Assembly (NCBI GenBank): GCA_049999765.1
Contig: JBNGIQ010009421.1
Span: 230,221-277,942 of the forward strand
From: Phaeoceros laevis
Lineage: Eukaryota; Anthocerotophyta; Anthocerotopsida; Notothyladales
Length of the DNA stretch: 47,722 bases
Direction of reading: 5' to 3'
In this document: piece by piece, positions 33,401-43,800 of the stretch
How positions within the stretch are numbered: position 1 is the first letter of the stretch
How the letters are laid out: every line of letters begins with the position of its first letter
Notes under the pieces: model-generated
What the model saw: only the letters and a program-made list of their open reading frames with translations
Database searches by the model: none
What the model was told of the DNA's origin: nothing
Position numbers and translations under genes: made by a program

Positions 33401-35476
33401 GCCATCGCCAAGGAGACTGGCAGACGCTTGGGCATGGGTGTCAACATGTACCCATCTTCATCCTTGCTAGGCAAAGATAGAGATGAGAACCTGGCCTCCG
33501 TGCCAATTGAGGAGTTGATCGAAACAGCTGATGGGTTTGCAGGGGTCTTCCCAGGTACTGCCCCAAGTGCTGCATGCACACCCTAGCTGCTTCCTCCTCC
33601 CATAATCATGCACCATGAACCCATGGCTGACGTTCTGGTTACATGACTGTTGTGCTTTCCAGAGCACAAGTACGAGATTGTGAAAAAGCTTCAGGGAATG
33701 AAGCACGTCTGCGGCATGACTGGGGATGGTGTCAACGACGCTCCTGCTTTGAAGAAGGCAGACATTGGAATTGCTGTAGCAGACGCCACAGATGCTGCCA
33801 GGAGTGCATCCGACATCGTGCTAACAGAGCCTGGCCTCAGTGTGATTATCAGTGCCGTCCTCACCAGCAGAGCCATCTTTCAGCGCATGAAAAACTACAC
33901 GGTTCGTACCTCCCATCCGCCATGGGTTTCAAGCATCTTAGCAGTTTTGGTGCCCACAGTTTGCCATCTGTAACTTCCTAAAGTCAGCCAATATCCTGAT
34001 GCAACGCAGATCTATGCTGTCTCCATCACCATCCGTATTGTGGTAAGACTGCTAACTTGAAGCAATTTGGAATAATCTATGCCGTCGCTCATGCTGCGGT
34101 GTGAGTTTGTTACAGCTAACACTTGGCACCATGCCACAGCTTGGGTTCCTGCTTCTTGCTCTCATATGGAAGTTCGACTTCAATCCCTTCATGGTTCTCA
34201 TCATCGCTATCTTAAATGACGGTAAGCACCGCAGAAGTCGCCCCCCCATTACATAGAAACAAACTTTGCTGAGGTTACCAACGATTTGGCTCACATCAAT
34301 GTGCACTCCTGCTTTTTCTCAGGTACTATTATGACAATTGCCAAAGATCGTGTCAAACCATCTCCTCAACCAGATAGCTGGAAGCTGAAAGAGATCTTCA
34401 CCACCGGAATTGCCTTGGGAACTTACATGGCTTTGATCACAGTGCTCTTCTACTATCTCATTCATAAGACGACTTTCTTCCCGGTGAGCTTCTCCATCCC
34501 TGCCAGCAGTAAGTACTGGCCAAAGTTGGCTTGCAGGTGTCTTGGTTCTAACTAGTCAGATTTCCGCAGGATGTTTTCGGTGTGAAACCTATCGCATATC
34601 GCAAGAGCATGGAAACATCAGCAGTCTACCTGCAAGTCAGCATTGTCAGTCAGGCCCTCATTTTTGTGACCAGATCGAGAGGCTTTTCCTACTTCGAAAG
34701 ACCAGGATCCCTGCTCCTCATCGCCTTCGCTGTGGCCCAGCTTGTAAGTTGGATTCATCTTGCGACGTACATCGCATCCAGCCTTGTCTGAACATTTGAA
34801 AGTACTCAAGTGACCACTGAACTGGGTTGAGCAGATCGCCACAATCCTGGCCACCTATGCCACTTGGGGAGTTGCGGGTGTCCGGGGCATTGGGTGGCGA
34901 TGGTCCGGAGTGATCTGGCTCTACAGCATCATCTTCTACATCCCACTTGACTTCATCAAAATTGCTGTTCGTTACTGGTTGAGCGGTGCAGCATGGGACC
35001 TCGTGCTGGAGCACAAGGTGACATGCCAGCCAGCCCTTACGCCTGCTTGTTGTAAAGCTGACCTACTGAGGACCTCTTGGAAGCTGACATTCTGGCTATG
35101 TGTTCATGCAGACTGCCTTCACGACCCACAAGGACTTCGGAACAGAGGAACGCCAGGCACAATGGGCGCTGGCCCAACGCACATTGCACGGACTAGGCCC
35201 GCCAGAGGGCCAGAAGGTGGTTCACGAGTCCAGAGGCTACAAGGAGCTTTCCGACATTGCAGAGCAAGCCAAGAGACGAGCTGAGATTGCCAGGTAAGTG
35301 ACACCAGCAGTTTCTTACCGCATCCTCCCTGCTTGCTCGGATTCAAGGTCCCCATTCTGATCTCGAGGACGTCTCACAGGTTGCGGGAGCTCCACACTCT
35401 CAAGGGACATGTCGAATCTGTCGTGAGGTTGAAGCAGATCGACATCAGCACCATCCAACAGTCTTACACCGTGTAG
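30498..35476 (+). CDS. Plasma-membrane P-type H+-ATPase (P3A, AHA type)
   Basis: Twenty-one exons from 30498-30584 to 35380-35476, giving 967 aa; all phases close. The pump exports protons with ATP hydrolysis and energises the plasma membrane. Domain order is complete. Transmembrane start: [17 protein letters not shown]. Actuator: [12 protein letters not shown]. Phosphorylation: [11 protein letters not shown], with the catalytic Asp. Nucleotide-binding: SKGAPEQIL. Hinge: [21 protein letters not shown]5-M10 include [19 protein letters not shown] and FYIPLDFIK. The regulatory C-terminus has the [30 protein letters not shown] autoinhibitory pattern and ends QQSYTV, so the penultimate Thr for 14-3-3 binding is present. 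That implies activation by phosphorylation, as in vascular plants. One 33-bp exon (34010-34042) and one GC-AG intron (33021-33112) are notable. Confidence 0.97.
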
Positions 35477-36217
35477 TGGCGAGAGAGTAAGATGACTCCA
35501 AGCTCGTACATGCCGCACCAGGTTCGAGGTGCTCAGTGTAGTGTCACCTTCCAAAGACGTTTGTGAACCGTCAGCCCTTTCACTAAACCTAGCCAGCTAG
35601 TGGACCCCGCATTTATTTTGAACTTTGTGCCCTTTCTTTGGCACCGGGTGGTTTTAAGTTTTAACCACTGGCCGTTGCTTCGAGTAGACTGGACTCACCG
35701 GAGAGAGAGAGAGAGAGAGGGAGACAGAATTGCTTTTGCGGACTTCGGTCCGGTGTAATAGTCTAGTCTACTTTGTTCAAGTGTTCCCATTCTCCGAAAC
35801 ACCATAATCATCCTACTACTACTTCCCAGAGGCGGTTTGTTCGCCTGAAGAGCATGAGCATCAATCTATATAGACTACCATATTTCTCTCTATTGTTCCT
35901 GGTTTGCCAGTCACTTTGGTGGTTGAAATCAATCTTCATCCGTCAATGCCTGACAGCTTTGTGTTTATTCCCAAAATCAAGAAGCCGGTATCTACATAGA
36001 AGGAACAAGTAAGTAGATCCTGAAGAAATGGAAAAATGGATATGTACGAAAAAGAAATCCCAGGTGCTTGTACTTCGAGGAGTCCCACAGCAAGAGAAAC
36101 CTCCTGACCTTACAGGATAAGCAAAATATGATTTCAAGTTTCCACTGGCAGCACTGTCTCCTCGACAATACAATAAGTTGTTGATAACAAGGAGCATGAG
36201 AGGAACCTTGCTCACAA
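35477..36217. other. Convergent 3' intergenic region
   Basis: Holds the 3' UTRs of the H+-ATPase (+) and NHL-like (-) genes. A (GA)n tract lies at 35701-35719. A 19-bp sequence around the NHL stop codon is repeated at 36100-36118. No gene is seen. Confidence 0.5.
35701..35719. repeat. (GA)n microsatellite
   Basis: An uninterrupted GA dinucleotide run downstream of the H+-ATPase stop codon. Confidence 0.9.
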
Positions 36218-36961
36218 TCACCTCCTGACCTTACAGGATTTGCTTATCAGCTTCGGGCCTTGAGGGTCTGTGGGAGGAGACACTACTAAATCACACCTAA
36301 CCTTGACCCAGAATGCAAAGCTCTTCCACGAACCAACCTTAACCCTGGCCTTCACTGCCACATCCGTTCTTATAGGCAAACGGTTGTCTGACAAGTCTTG
36401 CAACAAGTTGGAAGAGCGGGTGGCGTCAAGAGGATAGGAATTGGAAACTTCCACCGGCAGAACCGTGATATTTCGGTGCCCCTGGTAGAACCCTGGCACC
36501 GACTGGTTGCCTATCCGAAGGTCCTGGTACCACAGCTCGATTTTGATGTCGTCGTAGAAGATGCCGATCTTCTTGTTCGGGTTGTTGGCCTCCACTAGGA
36601 AGAGGAAGTCGTAGGTGAGCTGAGGCGGCGCAGGGTTCACCGCCAGCCCGGTGATCACCACATCCTGCACTGTGTACTTGGGAACCTTGGGCCGCAGCAC
36701 TAGCCAGATGACCAGAGAAGCCACTCCCAGAACCGCCACTATGGAGACAAGGGTTAGAAGCAGGCAGCAGCAGCATCTCCGGCAGAATCCTCTCTTCTTC
36801 TTAGGCCTGGCACTCCGTTGCGTGGCTGGAGTAGGCAGCACGCCTCCATCCTTCACAGCCCGCGGGTCGCTGAGGTAGTGGTAAGGCCCTTTCGTTCCAT
36901 AGCGAGGTGGAGGCGCTGGCTCGTGCACCACAGGGAACACGCGGTCTGCCGTCTTGCTCAT
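36218..36961 (-). CDS. NDR1/HIN1-like (LEA group 2) membrane protein
   Basis: Single exon, 247 aa from MSKTADRVFPV; the open frame extends upstream but without an ATG. The N-terminal cytosolic part is Pro-rich with a PYHYLSDPRAV motif. A basic-Cys cluster (KKKRGFCRRCCCCLLL) leads into one transmembrane helix (VSIVAVLGVASLVIWLVL). The extracytosolic LEA-2 domain carries the NHL hallmarks NPNKKIGIFYDD and PGFYQGHRNITVLPV. Family members sit in the plasma membrane and are linked to defence signalling or membrane contact; no specific role can be assigned. The gene is divergent from ERV1, with 680 bp between start codons. Confidence 0.9.
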   Translation of the reverse strand: MSKTADRVFPVVHEPAPPPRYGTKGPYHYLSDPRAVKDGGVLPTPATQRSARPKKKRGFCRRCCCCLLLTLVSIVAVLGVASLVIWLVLRPKVPKYTVQDVVITGLAVNPAPPQLTYDFLFLVEANNPNKKIGIFYDDIKIELWYQDLRIGNQSVPGFYQGHRNITVLPVEVSNSYPLDATRSSNLLQDLSDNRLPIRTDVAVKARVKVGSWKSFAFWVKVRCDLVVSPPTDPQGPKLISKSCKVRR

Positions 36962-37641
36962 CCCTGCAACTAAGCAAAGCTCTCCGGATCCGCCTTCAAA
37001 CAAAAAGAATCAGGTGCCTCGTAATTCCACCACCTTCTTCTCCTGCTCCCCCGCAGCCTAGCAGCAAATTGCGCCTCCAGTTGCCCTCTTGACGCAGGAG
37101 CAGCCTCTTGCAGACACTCTTACAGGCGGTTCAATTCTCGACGTCACGATAGAATTCCAGTTGCAGAAGCGAAGGAAATTAATTCTCGGCCTTCAGCAGC
37201 AGTGATGAGATAAGGAACTACACGCAACGCCACACAACGCAAATCTCACAGAGACAACACAAGGGATCCCCTTTAAGCACACAACGCCAGGGCCGCGAGA
37301 CGCGGCAAGGGAAGTTGCACGCGACCGAAACACGCGCAAGACAAAGAACACTCGGAGTCTAGACCCGGAGTCTCGTAGTAAAATGTTAGTCAGATTTAGT
37401 CAGTGGGGTCTTTCTCAGCAGCAGGGGTGAAGTGACGAGGCAAAATATCTCGTTCACACCGCAAACGCCTGCCGGCCGTGAGCGCGTTGCCACGCGTGCC
37501 GCATCCAGGATGCTTTTCGTTAGCTCGCACGTACAAAACTAGACTACAGTATCTACTTGCTAGCCGTTTATGATTTCAGCTTTTCCAGGCGTTTCCAATT
37601 TGATTTTCGTGCGCCTCTTTCTTGCCCTGTTGCGCACGGCA
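36962..37641. other. Shared 5' region of the NHL-like and ERV1 genes
   Basis: Non-coding between two divergent genes, probably containing both promoters and 5' UTRs. An in-frame ATG at 37570 could extend ERV1 by 24 residues (MISAFPGV), but 37642 is preferred as the main start. No clear TATA box was identified. Confidence 0.5.
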
Positions 37642-39209
37642 ATGAGTGGCGGGCCTGTGGAGGATCTCCTGCGGGGCGTCAGAAGTTTGGCACTTTGCGC
37701 AGGCGAGCAACTGAGCAATTGGACGCAGGCGCTCTCGCGGCCTAGGAAGGTGGACGAGGATGCCGCTCCTCAGAGATGGATCAAGCAGCCGGAGGAGGAG
37801 GGCCGGAGGAACGGCGTGCTGCCGGGAGGGTTTTTGCGAGGGTTTGGTCGGCCCCTTGCGGGGATTCTGCTGGCCAGGCAGAGGCGGAGGCCGAGGCCTG
37901 GGGAGGCGCAGGTGGCGGATAGAGCGCTAGTGCAAGATGTGCAGGACGCGCGCGAGGCCCGAATTTTGGATGCGGGAAAGGGTTGCAGTGATCTGAGCCA
38001 GCAACTAGCTGCGGCTAGTCATGGCGGCCTGGGAGGGCTTGCCCTAGGGCTACAGGAGGCTGAGCTAGAGGTATGTGGGAAGGGAGGAGTTCTCTTTGGG
38101 ACGTGCTTGAGATGAGCACTGTTGAGATGCGCTAATAGCAGCGGTTTTTTGGTGTAGGTCAAGTCAGGGAATGCGGTTTCTAAAGAGGAACTGGGCCGCT
38201 CTACCTGGACTTTTCTGCACACGCTTGCTGCTCAGGTGCTAGTCAGTGCCTCTGCTGCTGATTAAAAACTGATGCGTTCTGAGTAGTCATGACATGACGG
38301 GAATGAGCAGCCGCTTCCATCGGAGATCTTCAGGTTGACGATTGTAACTGACCGGACCGTTTCGTTTTTCTGATGACCACTACTGGACGTTGAGTAGATT
38401 TGAGCATAAGTGGTAAGAGGTCGGGAGCCAGACGTTACAGTTTGGGAGTCAGTGTTTTAATTTTCTGTCTTGCTGTGCCGAATCAGTTTCCTGAAAAGCC
38501 TACTCGACAGCAGCAACGAGATGTGAAGGAATTGGTGCGTCTGTCCACTTCATAGTACTGCCCTGTTTCCTTTGAGATCTGTTGCAGCTGTACAAGTACT
38601 TCTTGTGCATTTCAGCCTCGTGGTTCTAGAGTCAGCATGTCCTGAAATGTCTCTTTGAGCTGCAGATGCTCATACTGTCAAGAATATACCCTTGCAGAGT
38701 GTGTGCGGATCATTTTAAAGACGTCTTGAGGTAAACCTTGAAAGGGAAATGCCCATCACAACCTGTGCAATAGTAGCAAACTCGTGGTAGCTTGTGCATT
38801 TGATGTTAAGGATCAGCTCTGTATATAAGAAGATACTTCCTCCTCCTCTGTCAAGTAATTCGTTCCATTTTGTCTTACTTTGGCTTTACTTGTCTTTAGA
38901 ACAAATCCTGTACAAGCAGGCTCAGGGGCAGAACTGGCTCAGTGGATGTGCCGCGTCCATAATGTTGTAAATAGAAGGTAAGTCCAATACGTCCTGCCCA
39001 ACTACTGCTTTTTGTGTTCTCGACAAGTTGCTGCTTGATTGCTTCGATTTTTTCCGTAACACAGTCTAATTGAATTCATCGTTTTTATCTGCTATCTTGA
39101 CAGTTTGGGGAAGCCTCAGTTTTCTTGTAAGCGCGTTGATGCGAGGTGGGGCGCTTTGGAGTGTGACGAGGGTGCTTGTGATTTGGAGGGGCGCATTTAT
39201 CGCAAGTAG
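37642..39209 (+). CDS. ERV1: ERV1/ALR-type FAD-linked sulfhydryl oxidase
   Basis: Six exons, 37642-38070, 38158-38235, 38487-38534, 38666-38730, 38900-38977 and 39104-39209, giving 267 aa. ERV1 reoxidises the Mia40 import receptor in the mitochondrial intermembrane space. The FAD-binding catalytic core starts at KEELGRSTWTFLHTLAAQ. The active-site pair is in YPCRVCADHFKDVL. The FAD-contacting CRVHNVVNRSLGKPQF motif follows. The tail has the plant-type C-x4-C pair (ECDEGACDL), thought to shuttle electrons in place of the N-terminal shuttle of yeast. The first exon (143 codons) is Arg/Gly-rich and longer than the short N-terminus I expect for plant ERV1, so extra targeting or a different true start is possible. 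A possible poly(A) signal follows the stop. Confidence 0.92.
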
Positions 39210-39239
39210 AAAGCCTACACTATGTCCGGATGATTCCAA

Positions 39240-39245
39240 AATAAA
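39240..39245 (+). promoter_or_regulatory. Candidate polyadenylation signal AATAAA
   Basis: A hexamer about 30 nt after the ERV1 stop codon, followed by a T-rich stretch. The spacing suits a plant near-upstream element, though it would give a very short 3' UTR. Confidence 0.35.
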
Positions 39246-39487
39246 CAGCTTTTTTATGTAAGATTTTGTTCACACTTTTTGGGGATTATTGTTGTCAGAT
39301 TCTCAAGTCCCGAACCAAACTAGCTATTTATCCGAACTGTAGGAGCCGCAGCAGTCTGTACAACAGAATGATAAAAGTTACAAATGTTAAGAAGCTAAAC
39401 ATTATTCGCTCTTCTGAGAGTTCTGGTCGTTTTTCATACAAAATGAACACACCACCTAACCGACAGGCAACTGAAGTCTTGTCATTC

Positions 39488-40332
39488 TCATACTGCCGCA
39501 GCAGCACTGCCCTTCCGTTCACGCTCAGGCCCTCCGTAGGCGCCTCCAGTATCCTCGTGAGTAGGCCCGAATTTGTCTCCAAAAATTCCCGCATGCAACG
39601 TCATGATCTTGAATAACTTGAGCCCAGCCAGAATGATGACGAACGCCTCCAGCGCTTGCTGCAGAACCGTCACGCCACAGAAACAAGAGTGTCACTAAAC
39701 ACTGCCCTGGCGTCCCGGCGCCATGCCCATAACGTCAACTATATCTGCTCCAGACTTACCAGCCTCCGACCTCGGCGCCCCAGCTGGATCTCCTTAGCAG
39801 CAAACCTGAAAATTTGCGCCACAGGCAACGATTAAACCACAGGACAAACCGAAGACGACGTCCGTACGCGTCAATCCACATGAACATCGTGGCACCTACG
39901 TACCCCAAGGCGAGGAAAGAGAGCATAAGGTCGATGAGCGCCGTGGCAGCTGCAGCAGCCAAGGTGTCCGTGCGCCACAATCTCAAGTGGTGGGTGGTGG
40001 AAAAGATGGAGGCAGCTCCCACTACTCCCGAAATCAAAGCTAGCAGCACGAGAAACAAGGTCGCCGAGTTCGTTCCTGCACCACAAAGACAGGACGTCGG
40101 TTCAAAATGAATCGAGCCAAGAAGCGCTCAGGTCGAATGTAGCCAGGCATGCGCAGCACGAGAAGCAGCTCGATTGCAAAGCTTGCATCACTTCACCTGC
40201 AGGAGGCGGGCCGGAACGACTGTCTACCAAGCGGTTGAACGCCCATCCAGCCAGGCCCAGCTCCACCAACGTGCACAGGAAGATGAGCACCACCAAAGGC
40301 GTCAACATCCCCCTTCCAACACCCATGGCCAT
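39488..40332 (-). CDS. AWPM-19-like membrane protein
   Basis: Four exons, 40197-40332, 39904-40075, 39760-39805 and 39488-39658, giving 174 aa from MAMGVGRGM; phases close. The protein has four hydrophobic segments: LTPLVVLIFLCTLVELGLAGW, FLVLLALISGVVGAASIF, the segment around ALIDLMLSFLALGFAAKEI, and ALEAFVIILAGLKLFKIMTL. Family hallmarks are HLRLWRTDTLAAAAATALI, GRRGRRLQALEAF and LHAGIFGDKFGP. The tail is Gly/Ala-rich. AWPM-19 proteins are plasma-membrane proteins, some reported to be ABA-responsive or to transport ABA; that activity is not shown here. Confidence 0.9.
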
Positions 40333-40841
40333 TCTCTCTCCTCGCGGAACGCCTGCCACAGCGTGCTCAGTTCAAGAACAAAAGAAGAGAACAGTAATCA
40401 CCAGCGACACCGCGGATGAGGAAGCGCTTGCAGCAATCACAAAATGGTGGGTGGTTCGAGCTCGCACCTGGCCGCCCTGGACGCCTTGTCAAGATCGCGT
40501 GTCTTGTGTGCTTGGAGGCGGGAGAGCAAGAAATTGCAAGAAGCTGCTGCTGGTGCTGCTGCTTTCATTGAGCAGGTTCGAGTGGAGGCGCGGGGGTCTT
40601 AAAGGCGGGTGGCCGTCCGCGCCAGCCAGTAAGGCCACGTCGGCATGACGGTCGCCACTTGGAGAGCAGCAATCACGTCGAGCGGGAATGACTCAACTTG
40701 GCTAAGTGAAGTTACATGGAGCAGTCTGGCGCCTTAGAGATTATGAAACTGGCAGATTGGGGATAGCAGCTCCACACAGCACCGAGGGACATTCACCAGC
40801 CTGCCCCCCACCAAATCAGCCTCCCTGCTACGAGCTATCAT

Positions 40842-43800
40842 CTACTTAGCACAAGCATAGACAGAGGCGGTGTTGCTTGCACCAGCTGTCCAGCTGCCTA
40901 GGCGCTCCCCAGTGCCTTCCAACCGCTGCTTCACCGACACCGGCTCCGTCTTCAGCAGTCTATCTGCAGTGGCTGCAACAACTTTGTAGAGTGCCACAGC
41001 TACAGCGAAACAGACCATGGTGGTACAGGTCCATCCCACCCTGAGCATCAGAAGAGGAGCGCCTTTCAACCTAGATGCCAGGGCTGCCATCAGGAACCGC
41101 AGCCGACGATTCTTCAACACATCCGCCAATGCCTCCTGCTGCTGGCTACCGGATCCTCCACCATTCCCTTCTGTGCCCAAGGACTGGCTCGATTTCGCCG
41201 TCTTGACGGCATGGATGCTTGTTGTCTCCTGGAACGACTTGTAAAAGGCATCAGCTGCAATCTCAGCGACCCTTCGCCGCAAGGGCGCTGCTGTCTTGGA
41301 TGTGAATGCGCGGGCAAGGGCACGAGTATCCTGCGGGGCAAAGTCAGGAATGTAAGCCAACAATAGCGCGCAGCCGCAGTGGTGTGAGCAAACTCTGAAA
41401 CGAAGAAGTGGGCATCACATAGCTTACAGCTTCCAGCAGGACACGTCGGATAGCATGACCTTCGTGTGACAGGACCATTTTGAGGATTGTGGAGGCTATT
41501 TCTGGTTGTGATGCCGATGGTGTTTTCATCCTAGCCTCTGGCATTGGTTTGTCGCCTTCAACATTCACGAAAACCGATGACCCCTCCTTGCTGAGCAAAG
41601 GGAGAGCACAGCTGGTAAGTTGGCTTGATGATGTTCACGAGCAAAAGGACATGCCGAACTGACCGAGCACTTACAGGGATGCTTCTTTTGATATAGAAAC
41701 CAAGGAACCTATACGGTCCCACCTGAACTCCCTGTTTCCATCCAGGAGGAGCTGCGGATGCAAGTGTGAGCGGGCATGGTATGATTGCGATGCAAATACA
41801 CCCTGTCAAGAAAGTCGCGGCTACCTAGTACCCAAAACTTACAGAATGAAGGACTTGACGAGTTGAGGAGGAATTATCGGTCAATAGCCGGGAAACCACG
41901 TATGGATAAGCTGATCCAAATATCTTGAAGTCCGGATTGACAGATAATGCCACACCTGCCAACGTTCCAGAACTGTAAAACTTCCACATGTAGACAGACT
42001 CATAGTTCAAATAGCTCCTCTTGCTTGCATGATCAGCAAATGCACCAGTTTGACATACAAACCTTCCAAAGATGCAAGGGACCTTAGCACAAGAGTGTAA
42101 TATGGTGGCAACCGAAATCGGAACTTCAGGGCAACCTTCCAAAGCTTTCCTGCTACCTGCGCATCAGTGGGTGCTAGGTTACGGAGAAAGTGTATGTGAC
42201 GAGATTGCCGAACTGTAAACCGATCTGTTTGATGCTGAACTACCTGTCCAAACCTGAAGTTGGGCATTTCATTTTTTACAACAGCATCAGGTCCCTTCCC
42301 AAACGAATCTTGCAGTTCCTGGTTAACGCAAAACAGCATTCAAGTCACTTCGAAAAGGGTAAGTGCTGTACATCACTCCAACCACATGGATGCCACAACA
42401 AGTCCATAAGCTCCCCTAAGAAGTGCACAAACAAAGAGCCACACAAACCAGTTGAAGTGCAAATCGATCAGTTGTGGGCTTCAGTATGTCCATGTCACCC
42501 AGGTCATCTACGAGGCATCGCCATTCCCCATTAACAAGATGGGCAATCGATGCGAACATTGCAGCCCGATGCTTCCTCTCCACTTGGCAAACAAGGCCAA
42601 AATCCAAAAAGCTGCAGGCCAACCGTTCAGCCGGTGAATAATATTCCTTTCCAGCGACCGATGTTAACTGTGTCTTCAAGTCAGCTGAGAATCGTGGAAA
42701 GGGGCTAGTACCCCAAATTCCCACACGAGGTAAACAGAAGATTTCCAGGGTGAGGATCAGCATGCATAAAGCCGGTTTCCAACAGCTGAACAAGTGACGC
42801 TTGCACCCCATTGTTAACCTGCAGAGCCAGAAATTGCTGACGATTCAACGAGTCGACACATTGGCTGACAGTGACCATTACACCTTGAACCAAATGCATG
42901 CGGCAACAACTTTACAAAACGAGGCTTGTTTCCAGCATACCAGTGATACAAGACGGAGCCTTGCTTGATTTTGATCCTCCACACTATACAGATGACCATT
43001 TGCCATTGCTTGCAAATCCCCGGGTCGCTCTCCATGAATCCATTCCATGACAAGCACTTTCCTGGTCGTCAGAGCTGGCAGTGTACGTGGGACTACAACA
43101 TACTTCAGATGTGCATGTGCCTCCTGCCAGGACAAAATCATTCCTCTGAGGTCACAGGCCATTCCAGGAAATACCCTAATGTCTGGGCAGGACAGAAATG
43201 CAAAACCCTGCTCACTCAACCAGGAATTCACGAGCCGGGTCCGATCAACCTCCAGCACAACAGAACAAATTCGAAGACATGTCAAACTCAAAAAAAAACT
43301 CCAAAGACAGGTAGCCCTGACAGCAGCACACTGTCCGAGCTACAGCAGCACACTTATCACGCACTTGAAATTTCTTGGCATTGGCAGCTTCGAGGCAGTA
43401 ATCCAGTTCTCCGTACAAGCCCCGTCCAAGCTCATCGGCCAGAAGTGATATATCACTGTTCATCTTTGCAACTTTCCGCACTAGACCCAACTGCCATTTA
43501 CATGCCAATAGAAAGTGACCTTCAACTCAACAAAAAGGAATAACCAAATGGTGAATGTAGAAAAGTCCAGGCCTAAGAGTAAAGATCACCATTAAGCGGA
43601 GATACTCACCCCGAGTCGGAGAATGTATATATCTCTAGCCACTGAAAACAGCAAACCAGGACGCTGAACCTTGACAGCTACTTCATCTCCATATACAGTG
43701 CGACCTCTGTATACCTGGAGGCAAGAAATTGGCAACAACTAGTCAGCACAAACGGCAAGATGCAATGTTAAGGAGCGGCCTAAGCAGTTTAGGACCAGAC

